64,000 nt of DNA from Mesorhizobium caraganae (GCF_016836705.1 NZ_JAFCGY010000001.1:806001-870000); one strand, 5' to 3'. Shown: positions 37,203-47,430, counted from the first letter of the stretch. A program made the numbers and translations. The notes: generated from the sequence alone by a model not told the origin.

Positions 37203-37994
37203 CTAGGGCCGATCGACGGATGAGTCCAGCCGCATCGGCAGGCCGGCCTTGGCCATATGCGCCTTGGCTTCGGCAATCGTGTAGGTGCCGAAATGGAAGA
37301 TCGATGCCGCGAGCACGGCTCCGGCGTGGCCGTCGCGGATGCCCTCGACCAGATGATCGAGCGTGCCGACGCCGCCCGACGCGATGACCGGCGCGCGCAC
37401 GGCATCCGCAATCGCGCGGGTCAGCGCAATGTCGTAGCCGGCCTTGGTGCCGTCACGGTCCATCGAGGTCAACAGGATCTCACCGGCGCCACGATCGACC
37501 ATTTTTCGCGCAAACTCGACCGCATCGATGCCGGTCTTTTCGCGGCCGCCATGGGTGAAGATCTCCCAGCGGTCGCTCTCGCCCGCGGCGGAAACCTTCT
37601 TGGCGTCGATGGCCACGACGATGCACTGATTGCCGAATTTGTCCGCTGCCTCGGCGACAAAATCCGGGTTCTTCACCGCCGCCGTGTTGATCGACACCTT
37701 GTCGGCGCCGGCCAGCAGCAGTTTTCTGATATCGGCGACCTGGCGCACGCCGCCGCCGACCGTCAGCGGCATGAAGCACTGTTCGGCGGTGCGGGCGACG
37801 ACATCGAAGATGGTTTCCCGGTTGTCGGACGACGCGGTGATGTCGAGAAAGCAGAGCTCGTCGGCGCCGGCCGCGTCATAGGCTTTTGCCGCCTCGACCG
37901 GGTCACCGGCATCGACCAGATCGACGAAATTGACGCCCTTGACGACGCGGCCGTTCTTGACGTCGAGGCAAGGGATGACGCGGGCTTTCAGCAT
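37203..37994 (-). CDS. hisF: Imidazole glycerol phosphate synthase, cyclase subunit
   Basis: HisF takes ammonia from HisH and PRFAR to make imidazole glycerol phosphate and AICAR. The 263-residue barrel has the catalytic Asp in [16 protein letters not shown] (residue 11) and the second in [16 protein letters not shown] (near 134), plus [10 protein letters not shown] and [13 protein letters not shown] phosphate loops. The ATG is in ATGA overlap with the upstream arginase-like gene. A longer open frame continues upstream but belongs to another gene's shadow. Confidence 0.96.
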   Translation of the reverse strand: MLKARVIPCLDVKNGRVVKGVNFVDLVDAGDPVEAAKAYDAAGADELCFLDITASSDNRETIFDVVARTAEQCFMPLTVGGGVRQVADIRKLLLAGADKVSINTAAVKNPDFVAEAADKFGNQCIVVAIDAKKVSAAGESDRWEIFTHGGREKTGIDAVEFARKMVDRGAGEILLTSMDRDGTKAGYDIALTRAIADAVRAPVIASGGVGTLDHLVEGIRDGHAGAVLAASIFHFGTYTIAEAKAHMAKAGLPMRLDSSVDRP

Positions 37995-38830
37995 CAGCGC
38001 TTCTCCATCGTCGCCAGCAACTCGGTGAGCAATTCGCCGACCAGCGGCGGAACCTCGGCCTGCGCGTCGAAGGCCGGATCGTAGGCCGAGATGGTGATGC
38101 CGGAAATCGGCAGCAGGCCGGCCATGCCGCAGACCGCCTGGCGCAGCTGTTTCGGCTCCGGGCCGCCCGGCGTGGTGTAACGGTTGGCCTGCAACGCCTC
38201 GGGATCGTGCACGTCGAGATCGAGATGCAGGTGCACCCGCTTTGCGTCCGGTGCCTTCAGCCTGCCACAGGCCGTTGCCCAGTCCGGGCATTCGGCGCGG
38301 ATGACCGGCAGCGTCTTCAACAGCTCCTGTTCGGCCGGATCGAGGTCGCGGGCATTGACCAGCACGCAGCGTGCCGGATCGATCGGTTTGAAGCCGGGGA
38401 TGGAAGAGGCCATCGGCTTCCAGCACAGGCCCAGGACCGTCGCCAGCGCCATGCCGTCGAGAAAGCCGTAGACGGAGGTTTCGGGCGTGTTGAGGTCGCC
38501 ATGCTGGTCGGCCCAGATGATCGCATCGGCGTCTTCGCCGGCGACCGCACCGGCCGATGTCAGGCAGTTGCCGGCGAGCACGATCGGAAAGCGGCCGCGG
38601 TCCAGGGCGATGCGGACCTCGCCGCAGACGGCATTGCAGACCGCAAAGCCGGTTGCGATCTCGCGCTCCTGCTCGTCGCCGACCCTGCCGATGTCGGTAA
38701 CGACGATGTCATGCCCGGCGAGCGTCAGCGCGTCGACGAGCCCGCCTGAAATCAGCGCGTCCGGTCCCTGGCCCATGCCGCCGTGATAGTGGCCGCTGTC
38801 ATAGGAGGCCAGGATGATGGAGATTTTCAC
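37994..38830 (-). CDS. Arginase/agmatinase-fold protein in the histidine operon
   Basis: A 278-residue ureohydrolase-fold protein. It keeps [14 protein letters not shown] (near 130) in place of the arginase DAHxD site and [11 protein letters not shown] (near 208) in place of SxDxDxxDP. The first metal ligand, normally His in a GGxHS-like loop, lies at [13 protein letters not shown] and reads Asn-Cys instead. The gene sits between hisA and hisF with ATGA overlaps on both sides, so it is fully coupled to histidine synthesis. Function is unknown; it could be an active hydrolase with altered metal binding or a non-catalytic relative. Confidence 0.82.
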   Translation of the reverse strand: MKISIILASYDSGHYHGGMGQGPDALISGGLVDALTLAGHDIVVTDIGRVGDEQEREIATGFAVCNAVCGEVRIALDRGRFPIVLAGNCLTSAGAVAGEDADAIIWADQHGDLNTPETSVYGFLDGMALATVLGLCWKPMASSIPGFKPIDPARCVLVNARDLDPAEQELLKTLPVIRAECPDWATACGRLKAPDAKRVHLHLDLDVHDPEALQANRYTTPGGPEPKQLRQAVCGMAGLLPISGITISAYDPAFDAQAEVPPLVGELLTELLATMEKR

Positions 38831-39573
38831 GTGCGGGTCTCCGTAGTCCTGCCTTGCAGCACCGCCAGCGCCTCAGCCGGGTCGATGCGTCCGTCGTAGA
38901 GCGCGCGGCCGGAGATGGCGCCTTCGAGCTTTTTTGCGTCGGGCATGGTCATGCGCACGATGTCGGCGATCGAGGCCAACCCGCCCGAGGCGATGACGGG
39001 GATCGACACCGCGTCGGCGAGGTCGATCGTGGCATCCCAGTTGATGCCGGTCAGAACCCCGTCGCGGTCGATGTCGGTGTAGATGATGGCGGCGACGCCG
39101 GCGCCCTCGAATTTCTGCGCCAGTTCGATGACGCCGAGACTGGAGGCCTCGGCCCAGCCTTCGACCGCCACCTTGCCGCCCTTGGCGTCGATGCCGACGG
39201 CGATTTTGCCGGGAAAGGTCTTGCAGGCTTCTCTGACCAGGTCGGGATCGCGCACCGCCACGGTGCCGAGGATGACGCGGGCCAGGCCGCGGTCGAGCCA
39301 GTCCTCGATCTGCGCCAGCGTGCGGATGCCGCCGCCGAGCTGCACCGGGTTCTTCGTCGCCTTGAGGATGGCGCCGACCGCCGCGCTGTTGACGCTCTGG
39401 CCCTTGAAGGCGCCGTTGAGGTCGACGACGTGCAGCCACTCGAAACCCTGGTCCTCGAAGGCCTTGGCTTGCGCGGCAGGATCGTCATTGTAGATCGTCG
39501 CGGTCGCCATATCGCCGTGCTTCAGACGCACGCATTTGCCGTCCTTGAGGTCGATGGCGGGAAACAGGATCAT
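38827..39573 (-). CDS. hisA: ProFAR isomerase
   Basis: HisA isomerises ProFAR to PRFAR. The 248-residue barrel has the catalytic Asp in [15 protein letters not shown] (residue 8), [16 protein letters not shown] near 78, the second catalytic Asp in [11 protein letters not shown] (near 130) and [10 protein letters not shown] near 175. It overlaps the arginase-like gene by 4 bases. Upstream, a 265-base space carrying a repeat separates it from hisH. Confidence 0.96.
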   Translation of the reverse strand: MILFPAIDLKDGKCVRLKHGDMATATIYNDDPAAQAKAFEDQGFEWLHVVDLNGAFKGQSVNSAAVGAILKATKNPVQLGGGIRTLAQIEDWLDRGLARVILGTVAVRDPDLVREACKTFPGKIAVGIDAKGGKVAVEGWAEASSLGVIELAQKFEGAGVAAIIYTDIDRDGVLTGINWDATIDLADAVSIPVIASGGLASIADIVRMTMPDAKKLEGAISGRALYDGRIDPAEALAVLQGRTTETRT

Positions 39574-39643
39574 GCGGCCTTGCGCTCCTGGAACGATTGG
39601 GCGCCCGAATTGGCCTGTGGATCGCTGCGACCAGTCAAACGTC

Positions 39644-39816
39644 CGCGCCGCCCCTCATCCGCCTGCCAGCACCTTCTCCCCGTATAGGGACGGGGAGAAG
39701 GGAGCAGTTCCGGCCTCGTCGCCACGTTGAAATTTAGTGGAAACATCGAAGAAAGCGTCTTTCTCCCCGTCACTATACGGGGAGAAATGTCCGGCAGGAC
39801 AATGAGGGGCAGCGCC
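39644..39816. repeat. Inverted-repeat element, family B, copy 1
   Basis: About 170 bases between hisH and hisA. Both halves carry a small hairpin of the type ctccccgta-tag-(g/t)gacggggag, and the ends (gccgcccctcat ... atgaggggcagc) are inverted. A minus-strand open frame of 90 codons runs through it, but it is formed by the repeat and I do not count it as a gene. Copies 2 and 3 are at 46001 and 55552. Confidence 0.8.
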
Positions 39817-39838
39817 AACGACCAGTGTAAATGGCTCA

Positions 39839-40489
39839 TCAAGGTCTCCAGCGCAGGAAATTGGTGATCAGCGCCAGGCCGAGCGCCTGGCTTTTTTCGG
39901 GATGGAACTGCGTGCCAACGAGGTTGCCGCGGGCGACCGCAGCCGTTACCGGGCCGCCATAGTCTGCAACGGCCAGCACCTCGTCCGGCTTTGTCGCGTC
40001 AAGATGATAGGAATGGACGAAATAAGCGTGCAGGCCCTTGGGGCCGGTCGCAATGCCGGAAAACAGCGGGTGCTTGCGCTCCAGATCGATCGTGTTCCAG
40101 CCGATCTGGGGGATTTTCAGCGCCGGATCGGTCGGCGTGATCTCCTTGACGTCGCCGGCAATCCAGCCAAACCCCTTGGTCACGGTCTTTTCCAGGCCGC
40201 GCTGCGACATCAGCTGCATGCCGACGCAGATGCCGAGGAACGGCCGCGCCTTGGCGATCGCCACCTCCTCCACCGCTTCCCACATGCCGGCGACGCCCCG
40301 CAGGCCCGCCTCGCAATCGGCATAGGCGCCGACGCCGGGCAGCACGATGCGGTCGGCGCTGCGCACCCGTTCGGCATCGGCGGTAAGCTCGATGGCCGCC
40401 GCAATGCCGGCTTCATGCGCGGCGCGCTCGAAGGCCTTGGTGGCCGAGCGCAGATTGCCCGACCCGTAATCGATGATCGCAACCCGCAT
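39839..40489 (-). CDS. hisH: Imidazole glycerol phosphate synthase, glutaminase subunit
   Basis: HisH releases ammonia from glutamine and channels it to HisF. The 216-residue class I amidotransferase shows the oxyanion region [14 protein letters not shown] (near 50), the nucleophile Cys in [12 protein letters not shown] (near 86) and the His-Glu pair in [14 protein letters not shown] near 195. It lies 1 base past the DUF2628 gene, so the two are coupled. A family B repeat follows its stop. Confidence 0.96.
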   Translation of the reverse strand: MRVAIIDYGSGNLRSATKAFERAAHEAGIAAAIELTADAERVRSADRIVLPGVGAYADCEAGLRGVAGMWEAVEEVAIAKARPFLGICVGMQLMSQRGLEKTVTKGFGWIAGDVKEITPTDPALKIPQIGWNTIDLERKHPLFSGIATGPKGLHAYFVHSYHLDATKPDEVLAVADYGGPVTAAVARGNLVGTQFHPEKSQALGLALITNFLRWRP

Positions 40490-40490
40490 G

Positions 40491-40967
40491 TCAGCCTTTT
40501 CCCGGCGTATGGGTCAGCCCGAGCGTCAGGCCGGTCTGCGCCGGCCGGGCAAGACTGGCATCGGGCACGATGCGTGGCAGCGGCGCCTGTTCCTCCGCCT
40601 GCGCCTCCGCGTCCAGCGCCTGGCGGATGTCGGCAGCGTCAGGATTGTCGGCTTCGATCACGCCCCATTCATGCCAGCCCCGGCGCCGAAGCGCCGCGAT
40701 GCGCCGCCCCTGGCCCTCCAGGCCGATATAGAGCGAGACCAGCAGCGACAATGCCGAGCCTGCCCAATCCAGTCCCAGCCTTTGGCCGAGCAGCGAGGTG
40801 AGGCCCATGGCGACGAAGGCGAGCGCGGCCTCGACCCACTGCCGGTGCCAGGCGAGCCACAGCGGCGCAAACAGAAAAGCCAGCCAGGAAAACCCGTCGC
40901 GGACAAAAATGGTTGCGTCGGCCGCCTCGGTGCGGCCCGGCGGTTCCATCACGACATAGATGGCCAT
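40491..40967 (-). CDS. DUF2628 family membrane protein
   Basis: A 158-residue protein with the DUF2628 pattern: a short start ([10 protein letters not shown]), [20 protein letters not shown] (about 22-41) with a membrane helix, one or two more hydrophobic segments ([26 protein letters not shown]) and the [18 protein letters not shown] motif near 97. The last 45 residues are disordered. It lies 4 bases past hisB and 1 base before hisH, inside the histidine operon, as in other Rhizobiales. Its function is unknown. Confidence 0.82.
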   Translation of the reverse strand: MAIYVVMEPPGRTEAADATIFVRDGFSWLAFLFAPLWLAWHRQWVEAALAFVAMGLTSLLGQRLGLDWAGSALSLLVSLYIGLEGQGRRIAALRRRGWHEWGVIEADNPDAADIRQALDAEAQAEEQAPLPRIVPDASLARPAQTGLTLGLTHTPGKG

Positions 40968-40971
40968 CAGC

Positions 40972-41571
40972 CTACCCTTTCAGAGATCCCTTGGTGGAGG
41001 GAACCGCGTCCGGCTGGCGCGGGTCGCGCTCCAGTGCGAAACGCAGGGCGCGCGCCACCGCCTTGAAGCAGGTCTCGGCAATATGGTGGTTGTTGGCGCC
41101 ATAGTGATTGGTGACATGCAGCGTGATGCCGGCATTCTGCGCCAGCGCCTGGAAGAATTCACGCACCAGTTCGGTGTCGAACGTGCCGATCTTCGGCGAC
41201 GAGAAGGCGACGTTCCAGACCAGGAACGGCCGGCCGGACACGTCGATCGCAGCGCGCGTCAGCGTCTCGTCCATTGCAAGGTCGATCGAGGCATAGCGCA
41301 TGATGCCGCGCCGCTCGCCCAGCGCCTTGGCCAGCGCTTGGCCGATCGCGATGCCGGTGTCCTCGACCGTGTGGTGGTCGTCTATGTGCAGGTCGCCCTT
41401 GGCCTTGACCGTGATGTCGATCAGCGAATGGCGCGACAGCTGGTCGAGCATATGGTCGAAGAAGCCGACGCCCGTCGACATGTCGGAGATACCGGTGCCG
41501 TCGAGATGGACCGAAACCGCGATCTCGGTTTCCTTGGTCTTGCGGCTGACTTCGGCGGAACGGGACGCCAT
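40972..41571 (-). CDS. hisB: Imidazoleglycerol-phosphate dehydratase
   Basis: HisB dehydrates imidazole glycerol phosphate to imidazole acetol phosphate with manganese. The 199-residue monofunctional protein (no phosphatase domain, as usual in alphaproteobacteria) has [14 protein letters not shown] (about 37-50), the metal-binding [11 protein letters not shown] (about 64-74) and [12 protein letters not shown] (about 155-166). The start at 41571 follows AAGGATAAGG. It is the first histidine gene of this cluster and is divergent from hslV across 248 bases, where both promoters must lie. Confidence 0.95.
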   Translation of the reverse strand: MASRSAEVSRKTKETEIAVSVHLDGTGISDMSTGVGFFDHMLDQLSRHSLIDITVKAKGDLHIDDHHTVEDTGIAIGQALAKALGERRGIMRYASIDLAMDETLTRAAIDVSGRPFLVWNVAFSSPKIGTFDTELVREFFQALAQNAGITLHVTNHYGANNHHIAETCFKAVARALRFALERDPRQPDAVPSTKGSLKG

Positions 41572-41819
41572 GACCTTATCCTTGTCTTTGGGCAAACGAC
41601 TGGGGGCAAAACGGAAAGACAATGCCTCCAAGCGCTCATTTGCTTGAAAACGAAAGCCTTCTAGCAGCATGATCCGGCGATTGCCAGTTGCGATGCGGAT
41701 CGCTATCGCCGGTAGCGGAGGCGGTTTGCAATCACCCGCCCCATGCATACATATGGCCGATCGAAACCACTCGTACCGTGCCAATCGCCTTGTCGGGATC
41801 GCGCGAATCGGAGCTATAA

Positions 41820-42371
41820 ATGTCGAATGAACTGACCATGCACGCCACGACCATCGTGACGGTGCGCAAGGGCAACAAGGTGGTGATCGCCGGCGATGGC
41901 CAGGTCAGCCTTGGCCAGACCATCATGAAAGGCAATGCCAAAAAGGTGCGCCGCATCGGCAAGGGCGGCAATGTCATTGCCGGTTTCGCCGGCGCCACGG
42001 CGGATGCCTTCACCTTGCTGGAGCGGCTGGAAGCCAAGCTCGAACAATATCCCGACCAGCTGACGCGGGCTTGCGTCGAGCTTGCCAAGGACTGGCGCAC
42101 CGACCGCTATCTGCGCCGTCTCGAAGCCATGATGCTGGTGGCCGACAAGTCGGTTTCGCTGGCGCTGACCGGCACCGGTGACGTGCTCGAGCCTGAATTC
42201 GGCGTCATGGCCATCGGCTCCGGCGGCAATTATGCACTCGCCGCCGCGCGCGCGCTGATGGACACCGACAAGGATGCCGAGGAGATCGCCCGCAAGGCGA
42301 TGCAGATCGCCTCCGACATCTGCGTCTACACCAACAACAATTTCGCCATCGAAACGCTCGATGCCGCCTGA
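41820..42371 (+). CDS. hslV: ATP-dependent protease peptidase subunit HslV
   Basis: HslV is the proteolytic chamber of the HslUV heat-shock protease. The 183-residue protein has the N-terminal nucleophile Thr in [20 protein letters not shown], exposed after processing of a short leader, and [10 protein letters not shown] and [14 protein letters not shown] conserved segments. The ATG follows CGGAG. Its last codons overlap the start of the next gene in another frame. The regulatory partner hslU is downstream but separated by two other reading frames. Confidence 0.96.
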   Translation: MSNELTMHATTIVTVRKGNKVVIAGDGQVSLGQTIMKGNAKKVRRIGKGGNVIAGFAGATADAFTLLERLEAKLEQYPDQLTRACVELAKDWRTDRYLRRLEAMMLVADKSVSLALTGTGDVLEPEFGVMAIGSGGNYALAAARALMDTDKDAEEIARKAMQIASDICVYTNNNFAIETLDAA

Positions 42372-43494
42372 GCCGCCGGTGCTCTACGATTTTCGGCCGG
42401 TTGTGGAAAAAGACCTGCCGATGATCGCCGGCTGGCTGGCGGAGCCGCATGTGGCGCAGTGGTGGGACGATCCGGAGACGGAAATCGCCGGTATCCGCGA
42501 AAACATCGACTCGATTTCCGTCGAGCCGCTGATCGTCGAGCTCGACGGCAAGCCGATCGCCTATCTGCAGAGCTACGATCCGCATCTGGAGGATGGTCAT
42601 CCCTATGCCGACCAGCCTTTCGGCACGCTCGGCATCGATCTGTCGATCGGCGTGCCGGACCTTATCGGCAAAGGTCATGGCTCGGCCATCGTCAGGCAGT
42701 TCGTCGAACAGCTGTTCGAAGAAGGCGCGCCGCGCGTCATCATCGATCCGCATCCCGACAATGGCCGCGCCATCCGGGCCTATGAAAAGGCCGGATTCCG
42801 CGCCATTGATCGCAGGCACTCGGAATATGGGGACGTCGTGCTGATGGCCGTCGATGCCGAAGGCGACGCGCAAGAGGGGGGGGGGAATAACCTGATGACG
42901 ACACGGGATAGGGACACGAATTACTCGGCCTACGAAGACAGCTGGCGGATGGGGCTTCTGCTCGTGCTCGCTCTGCTCATCTTCCAGGCGGGCGCGCTTT
43001 ACGGCATGGGCCGCACGCCGATCTGCACCTGCGGCTACGTCAAACTCTGGCACGGGGTGGTGAACAGTTCGGAGAATTCCCAGCACATTTCTGACTGGTA
43101 TACTTTCTCGCACATCATCCACGGCTTCCTGTTCTACGCCTTGGCCTGGTTCCTGTTTCCGCGCTCGCCGATCGGCCTGCGCCTGGCTTTTGCCGTTGTC
43201 ATCGAGGGCGGCTGGGAGCTGCTGGAAAACAGCCCGTTCATCATCGAGCGCTACCGCGCCGGCACCATTTCGCTGGATTACTATGGCGACTCGATCATCA
43301 ATTCGGTGTCCGACACACTGGCCATGGTGCTGGGATTTGTGATGGCCAGAAAGCTACCTATATCAGTCGTCGTCGGCCTCGCCCTCATCTTCGAACTGGG
43401 CGTCGGCTATCTCATCCGGGACAATCTGACGCTCAACGTGATCATGCTGCTGCATCCGTTCGAGCCCATCAAGCAGTGGCAAAGTGGAATTTAG
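42361..43494 (+). CDS. AAC(6')-like GNAT acetyltransferase reading through into DUF2585
   Basis: From an ATG at 42361, overlapping the hslV stop, a 377-codon frame runs to 43494. Residues 1-170 are a GNAT acetyltransferase of the AAC(6')-I kind: [31 protein letters not shown], the acetyl-CoA loop [18 protein letters not shown] and [17 protein letters not shown]. Residues 179-377 are a complete DUF2585 membrane protein. The join lies at ten G in a row (42876-42885). One extra G would end the acetyltransferase at a TAA six bases on and leave DUF2585 as a separate gene. The fusion may be real, phase-variable or a sequencing error. Confidence 0.7.
   Translation: MPPEPPVLYDFRPVVEKDLPMIAGWLAEPHVAQWWDDPETEIAGIRENIDSISVEPLIVELDGKPIAYLQSYDPHLEDGHPYADQPFGTLGIDLSIGVPDLIGKGHGSAIVRQFVEQLFEEGAPRVIIDPHPDNGRAIRAYEKAGFRAIDRRHSEYGDVVLMAVDAEGDAQEGGGNNLMTTRDRDTNYSAYEDSWRMGLLLVLALLIFQAGALYGMGRTPICTCGYVKLWHGVVNSSENSQHISDWYTFSHIIHGFLFYALAWFLFPRSPIGLRLAFAVVIEGGWELLENSPFIIERYRAGTISLDYYGDSIINSVSDTLAMVLGFVMARKLPISVVVGLALIFELGVGYLIRDNLTLNVIMLLHPFEPIKQWQSGI
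42895..43494 (+). CDS. DUF2585 family membrane protein (alternative separate start)
   Basis: An in-frame ATG at 42895 begins a 199-residue protein with the usual size of DUF2585: [20 protein letters not shown] then four or so membrane helices, [37 protein letters not shown] and [20 protein letters not shown]. The poly-G tract and preceding GAG lie 10-20 bases upstream and could act as its ribosome site. The protein is probably in the inner membrane; function is unknown. It ends 4 bases before hslU. Confidence 0.75.
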   Translation: MTTRDRDTNYSAYEDSWRMGLLLVLALLIFQAGALYGMGRTPICTCGYVKLWHGVVNSSENSQHISDWYTFSHIIHGFLFYALAWFLFPRSPIGLRLAFAVVIEGGWELLENSPFIIERYRAGTISLDYYGDSIINSVSDTLAMVLGFVMARKLPISVVVGLALIFELGVGYLIRDNLTLNVIMLLHPFEPIKQWQSGI

Positions 43495-43498
43495 TGAT

Positions 43499-44812
43499 AT
43501 GACCACCTTCTCTCCCCGTGAAATCGTTTCGGAACTCGACCGCTTCATCATCGGCCAGAAGGACGCCAAGCGCGCCGTGGCCATCGCCTTGCGCAACCGC
43601 TGGCGCCGCCAGCAGCTGGAAGGCCAGATGCGCGAAGAGGTGATGCCGAAGAACATCCTGATGATCGGCCCGACCGGCGTCGGCAAGACCGAGATTTCGC
43701 GCCGCCTGGCGCGGCTCGCTGGTGCGCCCTTCGTCAAGGTCGAGGCCACCAAGTTCACCGAGGTCGGCTATGTCGGCCGCGATGTCGAGCAGATCATCCG
43801 CGACCTCGTCGAGATCGCCATCGGCCTGGTGCGCGAAAAGATGCGCGAGGACGTCAAGGCGCGTGCCCACATCAACGCCGAGGAACGTGTGCTGGAGGCC
43901 CTCGTCGGCAAGACGGCGAGCCCGGCGACGCGCGACAGCTTCCGCAAGAAGCTGCGCGACGGCGAACTCGACGACAAGGAGATCGAGATTGAAGTGGCTG
44001 ATACCGGTGCTGGCGGCATGCCCGGCTTCGAGATTCCCGGCATGCCGGGCGCCAATATCGGTGTGCTCAACATCAACGACATGCTGTCGAAGGCGATGGG
44101 CGGCAAGAAGACCAAGTCGCGCAAAACGACGGTGAAGGAGTCCTACGGGCTGCTGGTGAATGACGAGTCCGACAAGCTGCTCGACCAGGACGAGGTGGTG
44201 CGCCAGGCGCTCGACGCGACGGAAAATGACGGCATCGTCTTCCTCGACGAGATCGACAAGATCGCCTCGCGCGAAGGCGGCATGGGCGCCGGCGTTTCCC
44301 GCGAAGGCGTGCAGCGCGACCTGTTGCCGCTGATCGAAGGCACCACGGTGGCAACCAAATACGGACCGTTGAAGACCGACCACATATTGTTCATCGCCTC
44401 GGGCGCGTTCCATGTCTCGAAGCCGTCCGACCTGTTGCCGGAACTGCAGGGCCGCCTGCCGATCCGCGTCGAACTGCGAGCGCTGGAAAAGGAAGATTTC
44501 GTCCGCATCCTGACCGAGACCGAGGCCAGCCTGATCAAGCAGTACATCGCGCTGATGAAGACCGAGGGCGTCGACCTCACCTTCACCGACGACGCCATCG
44601 ATTCGCTGGCCGGCGTCGCCGTCGACCTCAACGCCAGCATCGAGAATATCGGCGCCAGGCGGCTGCAGACGGTGATGGAACGAGTGCTCGACGACATCTC
44701 GTATGACGCGCCGGACCGCAACGGCACCAGCGTCACAATCGACGCCGCCTATGTGGAAAAGCATGTCGGCGACCTCTCGCGAAACACAGATTTGTCGCGA
44801 TTCATCCTTTAA
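43499..44812 (+). CDS. hslU: HslU ATPase subunit
   Basis: HslU unfolds proteins and feeds them into HslV. The 437-residue AAA+ protein has [16 protein letters not shown] (near 19-34), Walker [18 protein letters not shown] (near 55-71), an I-domain (about 110-240), Walker [12 protein letters not shown] and ends in the HslV-docking tail LSRFIL. The ATG at 43499 is selected over a GTG five codons upstream that belongs to the DUF2585 stop region. It completes the hslV-hslU block. No convincing terminator follows; a weak hairpin lies near 44822-44845. Confidence 0.96.
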   Translation: MTTFSPREIVSELDRFIIGQKDAKRAVAIALRNRWRRQQLEGQMREEVMPKNILMIGPTGVGKTEISRRLARLAGAPFVKVEATKFTEVGYVGRDVEQIIRDLVEIAIGLVREKMREDVKARAHINAEERVLEALVGKTASPATRDSFRKKLRDGELDDKEIEIEVADTGAGGMPGFEIPGMPGANIGVLNINDMLSKAMGGKKTKSRKTTVKESYGLLVNDESDKLLDQDEVVRQALDATENDGIVFLDEIDKIASREGGMGAGVSREGVQRDLLPLIEGTTVATKYGPLKTDHILFIASGAFHVSKPSDLLPELQGRLPIRVELRALEKEDFVRILTETEASLIKQYIALMKTEGVDLTFTDDAIDSLAGVAVDLNASIENIGARRLQTVMERVLDDISYDAPDRNGTSVTIDAAYVEKHVGDLSRNTDLSRFIL

Positions 44813-44987
44813 ACAACGGCACCGGATCAATCCGGCGCCGGTTTAGGCACCAACTTCCGGCAAACAGTTTGATGTGTGGCCGGATGGTATCATGCGGCCA
44901 CCTTTCGTCTTGCCGGCTGCTGGGGCGCTCTCGACTCAACCGGGAGCACTACCCTAGTTTGCGCGGCATTATTGCAGGCGGCGGCGC

Positions 44988-45944
44988 ATGAAAAAACTGA
45001 TCCTGATCATTCTCGGCTTGACGCTGGCGGCGACGCTGGTCGCCGCCGACGCGGCAACATTGGTGCCGGCAGGCAACCGCAACGCCGTGCAGCCCGACAT
45101 ACCCGGGGCGTCGAGCCGTCGCACCCAGGCCACCAACACCACGTTCCAGGCCAAATACCGCAAGGTGTACGCGCTGCTGCAGAGTGACGCCGAACTGCGC
45201 GCCAAGATCAAGAAGGCGGCCGCCGCTTACGGCATCAACCCCTTGCACATCGTCGGCGCCATCGTCGGCGAGCACACCTACAATGTCGACGCCTACGACC
45301 GGCTGCAGACCTATTATGTCAAGGCGATCTCCTACCTCTCCAGCAAGCTGTCCTTCGCCTATGACGGCGAGGACATCACCGATTTCGTGCAGCGGCCGGA
45401 ATTCAAGAAATGCACGATGTCCGACAGCTACGATCTGTGGGAATGCCGTGAGCAGGTGTGGAACCACTCTTTCCGCGGCAAGACCGTCGGCGGCACCAGC
45501 TTTCCCAACGACCGCTTCGGCGCCACCTTCTTCCAGCCTTATTATGCCGGCCAGACCTTTGGCCTCGGCCAGCTCAACCCGCTGACCGCGCTGCAGATGA
45601 GCGATCTCGTCCACAAGGTTTCGGGACTGCCCGAGCTCGATGTCGCCGACCCCAATTCAGTCTACAAGACCATCATGGATCCGGACCTGACGCTGCCCTA
45701 CGTCGCGGCGACGATCAAGAAATCGATCGACGCCTATAAAAGCATTGCCGGCTTCGACATTTCGGGCAATCCGGGGCTCACCGCCACACTCTACAATGTC
45801 GGCAATCCCGAGCAGCGCGCCTATGCGCTGAAAGCCGAAAACGACAAGCGCCGCGCCGCCGGCGAGCCGGTGAAACTGCCGGAAGAGAATTATTACGGCT
45901 GGCTGGTCAACGACAAGCTGGACGAGCTGAAGGCGCTGTTTTAG
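44988..45944 (+). CDS. DUF1402 family exported protein
   Basis: A 318-residue protein with a signal peptide (KKLILIILGLTLAATLVAADA, cut here to KKLILIILGLTLAATLVA) and a body that contains GINPLHIVGAIVGEHTYN (near 81-98) and AGQTFGLGQLNPLTALQMSD (near 186-205). The second motif resembles the GLGQ-type loop of lytic transglycosylases, so a peptidoglycan role is possible; the catalytic Glu would be in IVGEHTYN. DUF1402 itself has no assigned function. It stands alone, 175 bases past hslU, and is followed by a family B repeat. Confidence 0.8.
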   Translation: MKKLILIILGLTLAATLVAADAATLVPAGNRNAVQPDIPGASSRRTQATNTTFQAKYRKVYALLQSDAELRAKIKKAAAAYGINPLHIVGAIVGEHTYNVDAYDRLQTYYVKAISYLSSKLSFAYDGEDITDFVQRPEFKKCTMSDSYDLWECREQVWNHSFRGKTVGGTSFPNDRFGATFFQPYYAGQTFGLGQLNPLTALQMSDLVHKVSGLPELDVADPNSVYKTIMDPDLTLPYVAATIKKSIDAYKSIAGFDISGNPGLTATLYNVGNPEQRAYALKAENDKRRAAGEPVKLPEENYYGWLVNDKLDELKALF

Positions 45945-46000
45945 GGGCGCCCAGGGTTCGTGACCTGTTGCGTGGAAGTTGAACCTTTTCAATAGGTCTG

Positions 46001-46171
46001 CGCCGCCCCTCATTGCCCTGCCGGGCATTTCTCCCCGTATAGTGACGGGGAGAAAGACGCTTTCGTCGATGCTTCGCCAATTTTCAACGAGGCGCCGAGG
46101 GCCGCGACAGCTCCCTTCTCCCCGTCACTATACGGGGAGAAGATGCCGGCAGGCAGATGAGGGGCGGCGCA
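46001..46171. repeat. Inverted-repeat element, family B, copy 2
   Basis: Ends cgccgcccctcattgccctg and caggcagatgaggggcggcg are inverted, and each arm holds a ctccccgtcactatacggggag-type hairpin. Its inner sequences are in the opposite orientation to copy 1 at 39644. It lies between the convergent DUF1402 and ferredoxin-reductase genes. Confidence 0.82.
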
Positions 46172-46191
46172 ACCCCTGACGACTATGTCAA

Positions 46192-47430
46192 TCAAGCCGC
46201 CAGCAGCGACTTCAGCTTCACATCCTGCGATCCCAGCGCTTCCGGCGCCGGCTTTACCCGCTTGGCGATCAGCATCTCGGCCAGCCTGATGTCGCGCGCC
46301 ACCGCATTGCCGGGGCCGATGCCGCTGGCCGCCACCAGCCTGCCGTCCTCGGCCAGGTGGAAAAGAATGAAGGCGCCATCGCTGAGGTCGCGGCGCACCA
46401 TGCTTTTGCCCTCGTCGGAAAGTCCGGCAATCTGCAGGCTGAGCCCATACTGATCCGACCAGAACCACGGCACCGCGGCATGCGCCTCGCCGGCGCCCAG
46501 CATGTTCCTCGCTGCCAGCGCACCCTGTTCCTGGGCATTGCGCCAGGCCTCCAGCCGCACGCGGCGGCCAGCATAGACAGCGAGCGGAAACGAACAACAG
46601 TCGCCGGCGGCAAAGATGTCCGGGTCACCAGTGCGCAGCGTGGCGTCGACGGCGATGCCATTGTCGATGGTCAGACCCGCTTCGACGGCAAGCCCGGTGA
46701 CCGGCACGGCGCCGATGCCGATGACGGCCAGATCGGCAACGATCTCTTGTCCGTCGGCGAGCGCAATGCACACCTCGGTGCCGTCATCGGCGATGGAGAT
46801 GATGCCCTGGCCGGTGAGGATTTTCACGCCCTCGGCTTCATGCGCCTGATGGACAATCTCGGCGATCTCCGCCGGCACACCGCGCATCAGAATGCGCGGC
46901 TGCGCCTCGATGACGATGACCACAGCCCAGAGCTTGCGCGCCGAGGCCGCGAGTTCGAGGCCGATGAAGCCACCGCCGATGATGGCGACGCGGTTGCCTG
47001 CACTCAGATGCTGGCGAATGGCGAGTGCGTCGGCAAATGTGCGAAGGTAGACGCAGCGCGACCCCAAACCTGGCATCGGCAGCCTGCGGGGTGTCGAGCC
47101 TGTCGCGAGCAGCAGCTTGTTATAGAGCAGGACCGAGCCGTCGGTCAGTCGGACCGTATGTGCCGTGCGGTCGATCGCCACCGCTTGAACGGAATGGATA
47201 TGCCGGATCGCGCGTTCGGCCAGCATTGCGTCGCTGGCGATCGCCTTGATCTCGGGCGCATCGCTGACCATTGCGTCTTTCGACAGAGGCGGCCGCTCAT
47301 AGGGCAGATGCGGTTCGTCACCGACCAGCGTCACCGGCCCGTCATAGGCGAGCTCGCGCAGCGTCAGCGCTGCCCGCCCGCCGCATTCGCCGGCGCCGAT
47401 GATGACCATCCCCGCTTGCATCGCCATCAT
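46192..47430 (-). CDS. MocF-like ferredoxin reductase (FAD/NAD)
   Basis: A 412-residue oxidoreductase that would pass electrons from NAD(P)H to the adjacent Rieske ferredoxin. It has the FAD loop MVIIGAGECGGRAALTLREL (residues 8-27), YERPPLSKD near 44, the NAD loop VAIIGGGFIGLELAASARKL (near 150) and DIFAAGDCCSFP near 273, the pattern of ferredoxin reductases of three-part oxygenases. Its ATG overlaps the ferredoxin stop (ATGA). With the two upstream genes it matches the mocD-mocE-mocF set required for rhizopine breakdown in Rhizobium; the moc name is by similarity of order and type. Confidence 0.85.
   Translation of the reverse strand: MMAMQAGMVIIGAGECGGRAALTLRELAYDGPVTLVGDEPHLPYERPPLSKDAMVSDAPEIKAIASDAMLAERAIRHIHSVQAVAIDRTAHTVRLTDGSVLLYNKLLLATGSTPRRLPMPGLGSRCVYLRTFADALAIRQHLSAGNRVAIIGGGFIGLELAASARKLWAVVIVIEAQPRILMRGVPAEIAEIVHQAHEAEGVKILTGQGIISIADDGTEVCIALADGQEIVADLAVIGIGAVPVTGLAVEAGLTIDNGIAVDATLRTGDPDIFAAGDCCSFPLAVYAGRRVRLEAWRNAQEQGALAARNMLGAGEAHAAVPWFWSDQYGLSLQIAGLSDEGKSMVRRDLSDGAFILFHLAEDGRLVAASGIGPGNAVARDIRLAEMLIAKRVKPAPEALGSQDVKLKSLLAA

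Noticed and set aside
37203..38426. A 407-codon minus-strand frame that could be a fusion of hisF with an upstream domain
   Set aside because: The upstream half is the arginase-like gene in another frame; hisF starts at 37994 with an ATGA overlap.
39570..39842. A 90-codon minus-strand frame between hisH and hisA
   Set aside because: It is made of the family B inverted repeat, and the translated repeat motif (ISPRIVTGRKTLSSM) recurs at other copies of the element.
41572..41819. A heat-shock sigma-32 promoter for hslV (CTTGAAA near 41643, CCCCATGCAT near 41740)
   Set aside because: The two elements are too far apart to form one promoter, and neither has a good partner box.
44813..44987. Terminator after hslU
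   Set aside because: The ccgga-tcaa-tccgg hairpin is not followed by a T-run.
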